From Chamaelirium japonicum (lineage: Eukaryota; Streptophyta; Magnoliopsida; Liliales; Melanthiaceae): a DNA stretch of 64,000 nucleotides. The stretch spans positions 744,001 to 808,000 of the forward strand of contig CANTAL010000095.1 of NCBI GenBank assembly GCA_947650365.1, read 5' to 3'. The notes beneath the pieces are model-generated. The model was not told the DNA's origin and ran no database searches. It saw only the letters and a program-made list of their open reading frames with translations. The translations under genes were made by a program, and so were the position numbers. Shown piece by piece: positions 1 through 13,100 of this stretch; position 1 is the stretch's first letter; every line of letters starts with the position of its first letter.

Positions 1-1376
1 GTGTAGCAGTGCTGACGCCGGAGATGGAGGCCCGCGGGAAGAAGAAGGCCAAGCGCGCGGGGCCCACGCCTTCTAACGTCCAGGCGGAGCAACGGCGGAA
101 AGCGCTGGAGGAGGCGGGCTTGGACTCGGAGCCCAGTTGGACGGACTCTACGGAGGAGGCAACAGGCTCCGAGGAGGAAGAGCTCGCCCCTCAAGCTCTT
201 CGGGCGGAGCCTGTCGCCCCCGCCTAAGTGGAGAAGCCCGCAGCTCCATCAGTTCCCGCACCAGGGGTGGGACCGAGCAGGCAGGAGCTTCCACCTCCCG
301 CCGATGGGGCAGGGGTCCAGCAGGGCGAATCCGTCACCGTCGCTGCGACCTCCTTGCCGGCGTCGGCTCCACCTCCCGCGGCCTCTACACCGGCGGCCGC
401 TCCAGCTCCCACCCCTCCGGCCTCGCCTCCTGCAGAAGGCCAGGAGGGAGCGGGCTCCCAGCAGGGCTTAGGGGACCTAGTCTACAGGTCCCCTAGCTTT
501 GTAGACATTGGCTCCGACTCCGAGTCCTTCTGCTCAGAGTCGGAGGCCAAGGGGGCCACGGCGGACCCTCCGAGCTCGCCAGGAGCCGGAGCTCGCCCGG
601 GGGAGGTGATAGCCCCCACTCCTCCCGGCGTGCCCCCTCCTTCCGGAGCTCCCGGGGGTCCCAGCGCGGGCTCCTCTGCGGAGGAGGGGAGGGCGCCCTA
701 CTACGTGCGGCAGCTGCTAGGCCGCAATGTTTTCGCGTGTGCTCCCTTCGCTTCCATAAGCGAACGCCTTGCCGAGGTACTCACCACACCTGTCTCCGTA
801 CAACTTTTAGTCTCAATTCTTGCTAACTCTTTCACCTTCCTTATGCAGGCGGAGAAGCAGAGCCAGGCGCTGGCCGCGGAGGTCGCTAGGGCCGGGAAAG
901 CGCTGGCCGCCTTGTTCGATGATTCCCTTCGGGAGTCCGAGCGCAAGGTAGACGAGCACATCTGCGAGCTTCAGCGAGCCAAGGGCTCCGAGGAGCTGAG
1001 GGCGGAGTCAGAGGCACTGCACCGTAGCGTCAAACCCCTGGCGTCAGGCCTCGCCATGGCCGAGGTAGCCAAAGGCCTGTCCGCTACCGCCCTCCTTAAG
1101 GCCAAGGCGGAGCGAGACGAAGCTGTGTCCGCCCGGGAGGTCGCACAGCGGGAGGCGGCTCAACTTCAAGGCGAGGTCGCTGCTCTGAAGACGGAGATCG
1201 CGGCCTTGAAGGAGACACACGCCAATGGCCTTCGGGCTCAGCAAGGTCGCCTCCAAGCCCAACTGGACGATCTCCTCAAGAAAGGCGCCCTGGCCACTGT
1301 GGAGAAGTACAAGACCGAAAGGTCGAAGAAGCGGCGCCGAGGGGACGACAGTGGGGCGGAGACTAGCAAGCCTTGA
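1..1376 (+). pseudogene. Antisense ORF of copy L, 3' part (gypsy-type transposon protein)
   Basis: This ORF reads against gag and is cut by the window edge on its 5' side. The visible part contains a basic segment, then a long proline/alanine/serine-rich low-complexity linker. A conserved block containing YRSPSFVDIGSDS, an acidic serine-rich stretch and RQLLGRNVFA follow. After that comes a long alanine/leucine/glutamate coiled coil with heptads such as EVAALKTEIAALKE. The C-terminus ends in a basic SKKRRRGDD patch that could be a nuclear localisation signal. It closely matches 52,472-53,870 of copy R. There is at least one break in the visible part. The molecular role is not established. Related antisense ORFs are known from plant Tat-lineage elements. 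Confidence 0.78.
777..848 (+). other. Candidate 72-bp intron in the antisense ORF, copy L
   Basis: The segment begins GAG/GTACTC and ends in a pyrimidine-rich tract plus TTATGCAG/GCGGAG. Its AT and T content is far higher than the GC-rich ORF around it. Its length is a multiple of three, so the frame also stays open when it is read through. A 75-bp counterpart sits at 53,000-53,074 in copy R. Supported by splice-site motifs and composition only. Confidence 0.55.
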
Positions 1377-1397
1377 GCTCGCAGCCTTGCAACTGCC

Positions 1398-1422
1398 TTT
1401 GTAATTTCTGTCAATCAATGAA
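1398..1422 (+). terminator. Candidate plant poly(A) signals of the antisense ORF, copy L
   Basis: About 20 nt after the stop codon of the + strand ORF comes TTTGTA (1,398-1,403), a classic plant far-upstream motif. AATGAA (1,417-1,422), a near-upstream variant, follows, then a T-rich stretch. Both motifs are kept at the same place in copy R. Motif-based inference only. Confidence 0.5.
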
Positions 1423-1858
1423 ATTTATATCTTTTTGAGTTCGCATATGCGTTTCTTTCTTTCTCTGTGCCACTTATGAGTCTGCTCTAGGAGTTTGCAG
1501 CGATCTCGAGAGTGATACCCCGGGCGAGGCAACTAATTCGATTCAACCTTTTATTTTGAAATATATGCAAACGAAAAACTCGGCATGCTCGAAAAAACTC
1601 AAGTCTCTGAGCCCGGAAAACGTTTAAGCGAACCAAAAGACTAAAAACTTCCCTACACTCAAAGACTTAAACCAAACCATTTTTATTGTTAAAGGAAACT
1701 AATAAGTGCTAGCTGCCCCCTGCCCGGTTAATTTCTCTCGATGATCCTGTTTGGCGGGCTCGCCCTTCGAGGGGTTTGCCAACGCCAGGATGCTTCCGTT
1801 CATGGCAGGTGAACGCGAAGGATCCTGGTTAGGTTTAGAGTCCACTAGGCAGTGGACT
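1423..1858. other. Spacer between convergent units, copy L
   Basis: AT-richer internal region between the end of the antisense ORF and the 78-bp repeats, with T-rich and A-rich tracts (for example around 1,545-1,565 and 1,680-1,700). The same sequence, inverted, lies at 52,011-52,423 in copy R. I see no coding potential. It is where the sense and antisense transcripts of the element would both end or cross. Confidence 0.6.
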
Positions 1859-2092
1859 TCCCCGGGAAGCTCAAGGTCGCCCACTGGCTGCCTCTGAGGA
1901 TCCCGGTCTTGCTTTAAGTCTGCACAACGGCGGACTACCCCGGGAAGCTCAAGGTCGCCCACTAGCTACCTCTGAGGATCCCGGTCTTGCTTTAAGTCCG
2001 CACAACGGCGGACTACCCCGGGAAGCTCAAGGTCGCCCACTGGCTGCCTCTGAGGATCCCGGTCTTGCTTTAAGTCCGCACAACGGCGGACT
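1859..2092 (-). repeat. 78-bp tandem repeat, about 3 copies (copy L)
   Basis: Landmarks such as TCTGAGGATCCCGGTC recur at 78-bp spacing (near 1,893, 1,971 and 2,049). The unit is a multiple of three and on the minus strand encodes a 26-residue repeat containing VGDLELPG and CADLKQDRDPQ. The same array has about six copies in copy R, so copy number varies between members of the family. Confidence 0.9.
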
Positions 2093-2333
2093 GCACATTA
2101 TAGATCATGCGGGCTCTTTTCTGCGCCGAGCTTCCAAGCTTACTTCTTTGTTGAAACCTCCGTCGTTCGGTGAAATCCCGCTCCCCGGGTCCCGGAGGCA
2201 GGCGCCAGTTCGTCGGCCTTCCAGCGACCACCGGGGGGGCTTCCGTGGGCTATACGGTGGGAGCTACGGGCGGTCCGGGCGAAGGTGCCACCTGTGGCAC
2301 CTCCCGCCTCTCCACGGTCTCAACGAAGAGAGG
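2093..2333. other. Spacer between gag and 78-bp repeats, copy L
   Basis: GC-rich internal element sequence. It probably still belongs to the gag-side reading unit, because it encodes proline- and glycine-rich stretches on the minus strand. I see no domain, RNA gene or separate gene in it. Confidence 0.5.
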
Positions 2334-3730
2334 TCACAGAGCCGGAGGAGGTCGCTGCTCGACTGCCTCTCCCTTCCGGTCTAACACCGCATCCTCGAGC
2401 CTGATGTGCTGCTGGACAAGGGCGAATAGCTCGACGATCGTGCGGGGATCCTTGATTACCAGGGCGTCATGAAGCTTGCTTCCCTCGGGGAGGGCGTTCC
2501 GGAATACGCTCACCGTTGTGAGATCTTGGCCGACAGCGTTCTCCAGAGCGAGGTAGGCGCTTTGGAAGCGTGTCGCGAAACTTCGAAGAGTTTCGTGGGC
2601 TCCCATGGACAAAGTGAAGAGGGACTCGATCCTCTTAGGGGGCTGTCTGTTGCACCGGTACTGCTCCAGAAACAAACTGGAGAGACTTGGGAAGTCTGGA
2701 AGGGTGCCCGACGGCAACTTGTGGAACCAATTTAACGCCGAGCCCGTCAAACTGCTCGGGAAAGCTCGGCACAAGATGTGGTCTTGGTCCCGGAAAAACA
2801 GAAGCTTTCTGTAAGCCAAGAGATGGTCAACAGGATCCTGCGACCCGCCGAACAATACAAACTTCGGGGGGGTCCAGTGGTGCGGAAAACCCCCTTGGTG
2901 GACCTTGCTGGTGAAAGGCGAACTACCTCCGTGGGCGGCGAGGTCCTCCAGTAAATCTACTGGCGCACTAGATCGCTGCCAGTGCCCGGGGAGAACTCCC
3001 AGAGGCGGCTGCGCAGGTCCTAGGCGGTCTCGTACGCTCCCTTGTGGCAAGGTCGGTCCCACCCCGCGGCGACCCTCGGGGGCAACCGCTCGGCAGTCTC
3101 CTTGCCGTCCGCCCACGGATTCCTTCAGCGCGTCAGTTGGTCTGTGGGAGGCCGTTGCCTCATGAGCTTCGGAAGGTATTTCCACCGCGGGCTCTTTCCC
3201 TCGTCGCCGATGGCGCGGGTCGCGATCCCGCTCTAGAGATCCTGCCTCCGACCCGTCAGAATCGACGCTCTGGCTACGGCGGCAAGGGATGGTCGCGCGC
3301 GAGGTCGCCTGGTTGCTAGATCGCTGGGTTACTAGCTTCTGCAACCTCGTGAGCGGGGTTTCCAGCACCCCGCGCACAGCCGCTCTCCCGACTGGGGGTT
3401 CCGGATGGGAAACCTACCGCGCCAGAGTGATCATGGGAGGGCGCGATGTTGACACCGGTGGTCGCACCGGAGACGCAGTCTTCGCCGGCCCAGATCGTCG
3501 GCTGGCCGCCGGAGCTTGACGCAATCGTGTCAGCTTCTCCATCATCGCCCACTGGGTGGCCAACATCTCCAACAAGAGTTGGTCACTGAGCGGGACCGGG
3601 GGCTGAGGGGTCTCGACCGGAGGCTCGCTGCGCGCAGATCTGGCATGAGTCCTCGGTCGCCTGCGTCCCCTTGTCACCGGAGCCATCTTTGGGATTACGA
3701 GAGCGAACGGCGCTCAACCGCGTGGCCGTG
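2334..3730 (-). pseudogene. gag region of copy L (retroelement fossil)
   Basis: The minus-strand frames give a plant retrotransposon gag. A basic, proline-rich N-terminal part is followed by the capsid-like retrotrans_gag (PF03732-type) region. In it I see SALNWFHKLPSGTLPDF and LFLEQYRCNRQPPKR, then a helical stretch with LRSFATRFQSAYLALE and PEGSKLHDALVIKDPRT. This family builds the virus-like particle in the cytoplasm. No CCHC zinc knuckle was seen. The copy is broken, with about two or three breaks, and reads in the same direction as its LTR promoter. It closely matches the gag of copy R. Confidence 0.85.
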
Positions 3731-3758
3731 GGCGTTCTCGCAGGAACCAGTCGAAGTT

Positions 3759-3776
3759 CCCATAGACGGCACCAAA
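3759..3776 (-). other. Primer-binding site, copy L
   Basis: It lies directly inside the LTR end and matches the primer-binding site of copy R (50,012-50,031), which resembles the tRNA-Asp-type site common in plant Tat and Athila elements. Its location defines the LTR/internal boundary. Confidence 0.75.
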
Positions 3777-3973
3777 TGTTCGGGGGATTTTTCGCTGGTC
3801 CGTGCGGGCTGCCTGCAAGACAAAGAAAAGAGAGCGTGAGAACGGCTAGCTCCCTTAGGAGCGCAGACCCTCCGACGCTCAAGTCAGTCACGGTGGCACA
3901 ACGGTGAGCTGCGGTATACCAAAGTGGTAGGGAAAAGGAATTCAAACCTGTACTATGGAGCCTGGGGGTGAGC

Positions 3974-3980
3974 ATTTATA
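3974..3980 (-). promoter_or_regulatory. LTR TATA box, copy L
   Basis: On the minus strand this reads TATAAAT in the context TTGCTATAAATGCTCACC, conserved in all three LTR copies of the window. It lies about 200 bp before the inner LTR end, leaving room for R and U5. Transcription would run leftward into gag. Confidence 0.7.
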
Positions 3981-4310
3981 GCAATCGGCGGCCTACCGTA
4001 CCCCGACACGTGGAGATTCTTCCAGGGCTTTCTAGACCCCCACGTTCTGGCTCGCGTGGGTCTGACAGTCCTTGGTACTCGCGCCCTAACATTCTGTCGT
4101 CAAGCCTGCCAGACGGTTTGAGTGGGGGAGGGAATCTTTCTTGTCGTGGCCAGGTGGCCATTCTAGAATGTTCAAGTCCGGGCGGTCTCAGGGAGGAAGC
4201 AAAGGCCAGCTCGCCCGGTACTGCTCCGTACTTTCGCCCATATTTATCAAGAGTCGGACCTCGCGGGGGCAACCTCTTCGATAAACAGGGGTCAAGGCGA
4301 GCTTGGGCGG

Positions 4311-4550
4311 GCTCCTGCGAGAGCATGGGCGAGCTCCTGAGCGAGCTATGTGAGCTCATGCGCGAGCTAGGTGAGCTCCTGAGCGAACATAGGCGAGCTC
4401 CTGCGCGAGCTAGGCGAGCTCATGCGAGAGCATGGGCGAGCTCCTGCACGAGCTAGGCGAGCTCGTGCGAGAGCATGGGCGAGCTACTTAGCGAGCTCTT
4501 GACCTTGGACGAGCTCCTGTGCGAGCTCCTCAGCGAGCTCTTGGCCTTGA
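4311..4550. repeat. GAGCTC-rich short tandem repeats in the LTR
   Basis: Degenerate ~21-22-bp units built around GCGAGCTCCTG and GCGAGCTAG repeat about ten times. The palindromic GAGCTC core recurs throughout. The equivalent tract in copy R lies at 49,124-49,495 in the other orientation. The position in the upstream (U3) part of the LTR, before the TATA box, is where regulatory repeats are often found. A regulatory function is only a guess. Confidence 0.8.
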
Positions 4551-4645
4551 GCCCCTTCAGCCCAATGTGGATCTCGCTCCACTGTCAAGATGATTTTAGT
4601 GAGCACGGGGGCGGGAACTCCTGCGGGGTCTGGGAGGGGCGAACT

Positions 4646-4812
4646 GCACTCAGATACAAGGTGTCCATCCAGCTCCCTGTGGGGGCGAGCTTCTTGCGGA
4701 CTGGAGAGGGGGCAAGCTCCTTGCAGGCTGGGGGCGAGCTGCACTCAGATACAAGGTGTCCATCCAGCTCCCTGTGGGGGCAAGCTCCTTGCGGGCTGGA
4801 AAGGGGGCACGC
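4646..4812. repeat. 95-bp direct repeat inside the LTR of copy L
   Basis: A segment beginning GCACTCAGATACAAGG at 4,646 recurs at 4,741, an offset of 95 bp. The second copy can be followed to about 4,810. I do not see this segment in the left LTR of copy R, so it accounts for part of the LTR length difference. Confidence 0.8.
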
Positions 4813-4918
4813 TCGGCTTCCGAGGGTTCCAACTCCTGGACGGGCTCCCTCGAGAACTCTTATCTCAGGTGTGTTTGCAATGCTATCCAAGATATGTGGT
4901 TTCTGACTACCCCCAACA

Positions 4919-6693
4919 CATTTATTTGAATGTATTAGAATGGATCGTATGAATGAATTAGAATAGATTTTGTGAATGAATTAGAACTGATCGTACGAAT
5001 GAATTAGAGTGGATACATTCGTGCGAATGAATTAGAATGAATTAGAATGGATCGGACGAATGAATTAGAATAGATCGTACGAATGAATTAGAATGGATCA
5101 AATGAATGAATTAGAATGGTTACATTCATGCGAATGAATTAGAATGGATCGTATGAATGTATTAGAATGGATCGTACGAATGGATTAGAATGGATATATT
5201 CGTGCGAATGAATTAGAATGGATCATACGAATAAGTAAGAATGGATCGTACGAATGTAATAGAATGGATTGTACGAATGAATTAGAATGGAACGTGCGAA
5301 TGAATTTGAATGGATCGTACGAATGAATTAGAATGGATCGTGCTAATGAATTAGAATTTATCGTATGAATGAAATAGAATGGATTGTACGAATGATTTAG
5401 AATGGATCGTACGAATGAATTAGAATGGATCGTACGAATGATTTAGAATGGATACATTCGTGCGAATGAATTAGAATGGATCATACGAATGAGTAAGAAT
5501 GGATCGTACGAATGAAATAGAATGGATTGTACGAATGAATTAGAATGGATTCGTACGAATGAATTAGAATGGATTCGTACATGCGATCCATTCTAATTCA
5601 TTCATATGATCTATTCTAATTCATTCATGCAATCCATTCTAATTCTTTCACACGATCCATTCTAATTCATTCGTACGATCCATTCTAATTCATTCGCACA
5701 ATCCATTCTATTTCATTCGTACGATCCATTCTTACTCATTGGTACGATCCATTCTAATTCATTCGCACGAATGTATCCATTCTAATTCATTCGTACGAAT
5801 CCATTCTAATTCATTCGTACAATCTATTCAATTTCATTCATACGATCCATTCTTACTCATTCGTATGATCCATTCTAATTCATTCGGACGAATGTATCCA
5901 TTCTAATTTATTCGTACGATCCATTCTAATTCATTCGTACGATCCATTCTAATTCATTCGTCCGATCCATTCTAATTCATTCGCATGAATGTATCCATTC
6001 TAATTCATTCGTACGATCCATTCTAATTCATTCGTACGATCCATTCTAATTCATTCGTAAGATCCATTCTAATTCATTCGTACGATCCATTCTAATTCAT
6101 TGGTACGATCCATTCTAATTCCTTCGTACGGTCCATTCTAATTCATTCGTACGATCCATTCTAATTCATTCGTACGATCCATTCTAATTCCTTTGTATGA
6201 TCCATTCTAATTCCTACGTACGATCCATTCTAATTCATTCGCGCAATCTATTCTAATTCATTCGTACGATCCATTCTAATTCATTCGTACGATCCATTCT
6301 AATTCATTCGCACGATCCATTCTAATTCATTTGCGCAATCTATTCTAATTCATTCGCACGATCCATTCTAATTCATTCGTACGATCCATTCTAATTCTTT
6401 CACACGATCTATTCTAATTCTTTCATACGATCCATTATAATTCATTCGTATGATCTATTCAAATTCATTCGTACGATCCATTCTAATTCATTCGTACGAT
6501 CCATTCTAATTCCTTCGTACGATCCATTCTAATTCATTCATACAATCCATTCTAATTCTTTCACACGATCCATTCTAATTCATTCGCACGATCCATTCTA
6601 ATTCATTCGTGCAATCCATTCTATTTCATTCGTACGATCGATTCTTACTCATTCGTACGATCCATTCTAATTCATTCACACGAATGTATCCAT
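4919..6693. repeat. Partial higher-order unit 1 of the ~3.1-kb series
   Basis: A block of + orientation monomers (4,919 to about 5,582) is followed by an inverted block (about 5,583-6,693). The diagnostic variant AGATTTTGTGAATGAATTAG occurs at 4,965. The unit is cut on its left by retrotransposon copy L. Confidence 0.85.
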
Positions 6694-9600
6694 TCGTATG
6701 AATGAATTAGAATAGATTGTACGATTGAATTAGAATGGATCGTACGAATGAATTAGAATGGATCGTACGAAGGAATTAGAATGGATCGTACGAATGAATT
6801 AGAATGGATCGTACGAATGAATTAGAATAGATCGTACGAATGAATTAGAATGGATCGTACGAAGGAATTAGAATGGATCGTACGAATGAATTACAATGGA
6901 TATATTCGTGCAAATGAATTAGAATGGATCGTATGAATGTATTAGAATGGATCGTATGAGTGAATTAGAATGGATCGTACAAATGAATTAGAATGGATTG
7001 TATGAATGAATTAGAATGGATCGTACGAATGAATTAGAATGGATCGTGTGAATGAATTAGAATGGATCGGACGAATGAATTAGAATGCATCGTACGAATG
7101 AATTAGAATGGATCGTACGAATGAATTAGAATGGATCGTACGAATAAATTAGAATGGATACATTCGTCCGAATGAATTAGAATGGATCATACGAATGAGT
7201 AAGAATGGATCGTACGAATAAAATAGAATAGATTGTACGAATGAATTAGAATGGATCGTGCGAATGAATTAGAATGGATCGTACGAATGAATTAGAATGG
7301 ATCGTACGAATGAATTAGAATGGATCGTGCGAATGAATTCGAATGGATCGTACGAATGAATTAGAGTGGATACCTTTGTGCAAATGAATTAGAATGGATC
7401 GTATGAATGAATTAGAATGGATCGTATGAGTGAATTAGAACGGATAGTACGAATGAAGTAGAAAGGATCGTATGAATGAATTAGAATGGATACATTCATG
7501 CGAATGAATTAGAATGGATCGTATGAATGAACTAGAATAGATTGTGCGAAAGAATTAGAATGGATCGTACGAATGAATTAGAATGGATACATTCGTGCGA
7601 ATAAGTTAGAATGGATCGTACGAATGAATTAGAATGTATCGTACGAATGGATTAGAATCGATCCTACGAATGGATTAGAATGGATACCTTTGTGCATATG
7701 AATTAGAATGGATCGTATGAATGAATTATAATGGATTGAAGAATGGATCGTACGAATGAATTAGAATGAATTAGAATGGATCGTACGAATGAATTAGAAT
7801 AGATCATAGGAATGAATTAGAATGGATCGTGCAAATGAATTAGAATGGATACATTCGTGCGAATAAATTAGAATGGATCGTACGAATGAATTAGAATGTA
7901 TCGTACGAATGGACTAGAATGGATCCTACGAATGGATTAGAATGGATACCTTTGTGCATATAAATTAGAATGGATCGTATGAATGAATTAGAATGGATTG
8001 ATGAATGGATCGTACGAATGAATTAGAATGGATCGTACGAATGAATTAGAATAGATCATAGGAATGAATTAGAATGGATCGTGCAAATGAATTAGAATGG
8101 ATACATTCGTGCGAATGAATTAGAATGGATCGGACGAATGAATTAGAATGGATCGGACGAATGAGTAAGAATGAATCGTACGAATGAAATAGAATAGATC
8201 GTACGAATGAATTAGAATAGATCGTACGAAGGAATTAGAATGGATCGTACGAATGAATTAGAATGGATATATTCGTGCAAATGAATTAGAATGGATCGTA
8301 TGAATGTATTAGAATGGATCGTATGAGTGAATTAGAATGGATCGTACGAATGAATTAGAATGGATCGTATGAATGAATTAGAATGGATACATTCGTGTGA
8401 ATGAATTAGAATGGATCGTATGAATGAATTAGAATAGATTTTGTGAATGAATTAGAACTGATCGTACGAATGAATTAGAATGGATACATTCGTGCGAATG
8501 AATTAGAATGGATCGGACGAATGAATTAGAATGGATCGTATGAATGAATTAGAATGGATCAAATGAATGAATTAGAATGGTTACATTCATGCGAATGAAT
8601 TAGAATGGATCGTACGAATGGATTAGAATGGATAGTACGAATGGATTAGAATGGATACATTCGTGCGAATGAATTAGAATGGATCATACGAATGAGTAAG
8701 AATGGTTCGTACGAATGAAATAGAATGGATTGTACGAATGAATTAGAATGGATCGTGCGAATTAATTTGAATGGATCGTACGAATGAATTAGAATGGATC
8801 GTGCTAATGAATTAGAATTGATCGTACGAATGAAATAGAATGGATTGTACGAATGATTTAGAATGAATCGTACGAATGAATTAGAATGGATCGTACGAAT
8901 GATTTAGAATGGATACATTCATGCGAATGAATTAGAATGGATCATACGAATGAGTAAGAATAGATCGTACGAATAAAATAGAATGGATTGTACGAATGAA
9001 TTAGAATGGATTCGTACGAATGAATTAGAAAGGATACATTCGTGCGATCCATTCTAATTCATTCATACGATCTATTCTAATTCATTCATACAATCCATTC
9101 TAATTCTTTCACACGATCCATTCTAATTTATTCGTACGATCCATTCTAATTCATTCGCACAATCCATTCTATTTCATTCGTACGATCCATTCTTACTCAT
9201 TGGTATGATCCATTCTAATTCATTCGTACGAATGTATCCATTCTAATTCATTCGTACGAATCCATTCTAATTCATTCGTACAATCTATTCTATTTCATTC
9301 GTACGATCCATTCTTACTCATTCGTATGATCCATTCTAATTCATTCGGACGAATGTATCCATTCTAATTTATTCGTACGATCCATTCTAATTCATTCGTA
9401 CGATCCATTCTAATTCATTCGTACGATCCATTCTTATTCATTCGCACGAATGAATCCATTCTAATTCATTCGTACGATCCATTCTAATTCATTCATACGA
9501 TCCATTCTAATTCATTCGTAAGATCTATTCTAATTCATTTGTACGATCCATTCTAATTCATTCGTATGATCCATTCTAATTCCTTCGTATGATCCATTCT

Positions 9601-10112
9601 AATTCATTCGTACGATCCATTCTAATTCATTCGTACGATCCATTCTAATTCCTTCGTACGATCCATTCTAATTCATTCGTACGATCCATTCTAATTCATT
9701 CGTGCAATCTATTCTAATTCATTCGTACGATCCATTCTAATTCATTCGTACGATCCATTCTAATTCATTCGCACGATCCATTCTAATTCATTCGCGCAAT
9801 CTATTCTAATTCATTCGCATGATCCATTCTAATTCATTCGTACGATCCATTCTAATTCTTTCACACGATCCATTCTAATTCATTCGTGCGATCTATTCTA
9901 ATTCATTCGTACGATCCATTCTAATTCCTTCGTACGATCCATTCTAATTCATTCATACAATCCATTCTAATTCTTTCACACGATCCATTCTAATTCATTC
10001 GTACGATCCATTCTAATTCATTCGTGCAATCCATTCTATTTCACTCGTACGATCCATTCTTACTCATTCGTACGATCCATTCTAATTCATTCACACGAAT
10101 GTATCCATTCGT
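6694..10112. repeat. Higher-order satellite unit 2 (inverted dyad)
   Basis: + orientation monomers from about 6,694 to 9,044, then inverted monomers to about 10,112. The AGATTTTGTG marker is at 8,436. At about 3.4 kb this is the longest unit of the series. Confidence 0.88.
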
Positions 10113-13100
10113 ACGAATGAATTAGAATAGATTGTACGAATGAATTAGAATAGATCGTACGAATGAATTAGAATGGATCGTACGAAGGAATTAGAATGGA
10201 TCGTACGAATGAATTAGAATGGATCGTACGAATGAATTAGAATAGATCGTATGAATGAATTAGAATGGATCGTACGAAGGAATTAGAATGGATCGTACGA
10301 ATGAATTAGAATGGATATATTCGTGCAAAAGAATTAGATTGGATCGTATGAATGTATTAGAATGGATCGTATGAGTGAATTAGAATGGATCGTACGAATG
10401 AATTAGAATGGATTGTATGAATGAATTAGAATGGATCGTACGAATGAATTAGAATGGATCATGTGAATGAATTAGAATGGATCGGACGAATGAATTAGAA
10501 TGGATCGTACGAATGAATTAGAATGGATCGTACGAATGAATTAGAATGGATCGTATGAATAAATTAGAATGGATACATTCGTCCGAATGAATTAGAATGG
10601 ATCATATGAATGAGTAAGAATGGATCGTACGAATGAAATAGAATAGATTGTACGAATGAATTAGAATGGATCGGGCGAATGAATTAGAATGGATCGTACG
10701 AATGAATTAGAATGGATTGTACGAATGAATTAGAATGGATCGTGCGAATGAATTCGAATAGATCGTACGAATGAATTAGAATGGATACCTTTGTGCAAAT
10801 GAATTAGAATGGATCGTATGAATGAATTAGAATGGATCGTATGAGTTAATTAGAACGGATAGTACGAATGAAGTAGAATGGATCGTATGAATGAATTAGA
10901 ATGGATACATTCGTGCGAATGAATTAGAATGGATCGTATGATTGAATTAGAATAGATTGTGCGAATGAATTAGAATGGATCGTACGAATGAATTAGAATG
11001 GATACATTCGTGCGAATAAATTAGAATGGATCGTACGAATGAATTAGAATGTATCGTACGAATGGACTAGAATGGATCCTACGAATGGATTAGAATGGAT
11101 ACCTTTGTGCATATGAATTAGAATGGATCGTATGAATGAATTAGAATGGATCGTAGAATGGATCGTACGAATGAATTAGAATGAATTAGAATGGATCGTA
11201 CGAATGAATTAGAATAGATCATAGGAATGAATTTGAATGGATCGTGCAAATGAATTAGAATGGATACATTCGTGCGAATGAATTAGAATGGATCGGACGA
11301 ATGAATTAGAATGGATCGTACGAATGAGTAAGAATGGATCGTACGAATGAAATAGAATAGATCGTACGAATGAATTAGAATGGATCGTAGGAAGGAATTA
11401 GAATGGATCGTACGAATGAATTAGAATGGATATATTCGTGCAAATGAATTAGAATGGATCGTATGATTGTATTAGAATGGATCGTATGAGTGAATTAAAA
11501 TGGATCGTATGAATGAATTAGAATGGATCGTATGAATGAATTAGAATGGATACATCGTGTGAATGAATTAGAATGGATCGTATGAATGAATTAGAATAGA
11601 TTTTGTGAATGAATTAGAACTGATCGTACGAATGAATTAGAATGGATACATTCGTGCGAATGAGTTAGAATGAATTAGAATGGATCGGATGAATGAATTA
11701 GACTGGATCGTACGAATGAATTAGAATGGATCAAATGAATGAATTAGAATGGTTATATTAATGCGAATGAATTAGAATGGATCGTACGAATGGATTAGAA
11801 TGGATACATTCGTGCGAATGGATTAGAATGGATCATACGAATGAGTAAGAATGGATCGTACGAATGAAATAGAATAGATTGTACGAATGAATTAGAATGG
11901 ATCGTGCAAATGAATTTGAATGGATCGTACGAATGAATTAGAATGGATCGTGCTAATGAATTAGAATTGATCATACAAATGAAATAGAATGGATTGTACG
12001 AATGATTTAGAATGGATCGTACGAATGAATTAGAATTGATCGTACGAATGATTTAGAATGGATACATTCGTGCGAAAAAATTAGAATGGATCATATGAAT
12101 GAGTAAGAATGGATCGTACGAATGAAATAGAATGGATTGTACGTATGAATTAGAATGGATTCGTACGAATGAATTAGAATGGATACATTCGTGCGATCCA
12201 TTCTAATTCATTCATACGATCTATTCTAATTCATTCATACAATCCATTCTAATTCTTTCACACGATCCATTCTAATTTATTCGTACGATCCATTCTAATT
12301 CATTCGCACAATCCATTCTATTTCATTTGTACGATCCATTCTTACTCATTGGTACGTTCCATTCTAATTCATTCGCACGAATGTATCCATTCTAATTCAT
12401 TCGTACGAATCCATTCTAATTCATTCGTACAATCTATTCTATTTCATTCGTACGATCCATTCTTACTCATTCGTTTGATCCATTCTAATTCATTCAGACG
12501 AATGTATCCATTCTAATTTATTCGTACGATCCATTCTAATTCATTCGTACGATCCATTCTAATTCATTTGTCCGATCCATTCTAATTCATTCGCACGAAT
12601 GTATCTATTCTAATTCATTCGTATGATCCATTCTAATTCATTCGTACGATCCATTCTAATTCATTCGTAAGATTCATTCTAATTCATTCGTACGATCCAT
12701 TCTAATTCATTCGTACGATCCATTCTAATTCCTTCGTACGATCCATTCTAATTCATTCGTACGATCCATTCTAATTCATTCGTACGATCCATTCTAATTC
12801 CTTCGTACGATCCATTCTAATTCATTCGTACGATCCATTCTAATTCATTCGCGCAATCTATTCTAATTCATTCGTACGATCCATTCTAATTCATTCGTAC
12901 GATCCATTCTAATTCATTCGCACGATCCATTCTAATTCATTCGCGCAATCTATTCTAATTCATTTGCACGATCCATTCTAATTCATTCGTACGATCCATT
13001 CTAATTCTTTCACACGATCCATTCTAATTCATTCGTACGATCCATTCTAATTCATTCGTACGATCTATTCTAATTCATTCGTACGATCCATTCTAATTCA

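Larger units (their letters stand above)
1..4918 (-). mobile_element. Copy L: Tat-like Ty3/Gypsy LTR retrotransposon, partial at window edge
   Basis: Read on the minus strand, this stretch starts with an LTR (TGTTGGGGGT at the outer end, CCCCCGAACA at the inner end). A tRNA-Asp-like primer-binding site, a gag region, three 78-bp tandem repeats and an ORF in antisense to the element follow. The order matches copy R at 49,001-55,498, which lies in the opposite orientation. The outer LTR end abuts 23-bp satellite directly at 4,918/4,919, so the element probably inserted into the array. Its far LTR and target-site duplicate lie outside the window. No reverse transcriptase, protease or integrase motif was seen. 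The copy is decayed, with a few breaks. Assignment to the Tat lineage is inferred from the gag type, primer-binding site and antisense ORF. Confidence 0.88.
3777..4918 (-). repeat. 5' LTR of copy L (1,142 bp)
   Basis: In element orientation it begins TGTTGGGGGTAG and ends CCCCCGAACA, giving near-perfect short inverted termini (TGTT.GGGGG against its complement) as expected of an LTR. The primer-binding site follows immediately. It is clearly related to the LTRs of copy R, especially over the ~350 bp nearest the gag side, but is longer because of internal repeats. Its promoter points leftward, away from the satellite. Confidence 0.9.

Noticed and set aside
137-496. Arginine/serine/glycine-rich open frames overlapping the antisense ORF of copy L and similar ones at 53,499-53,976
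   Set aside because: Other-frame or other-strand readings of the GC-rich proline/alanine linker, with no conserved motif.
4475-4952. Small ORFs within the LTR of copy L (leucine/glutamate-rich repeats)
   Set aside because: They arise from the GAGCTC tandem repeats and the 95-bp duplication inside a non-coding LTR.
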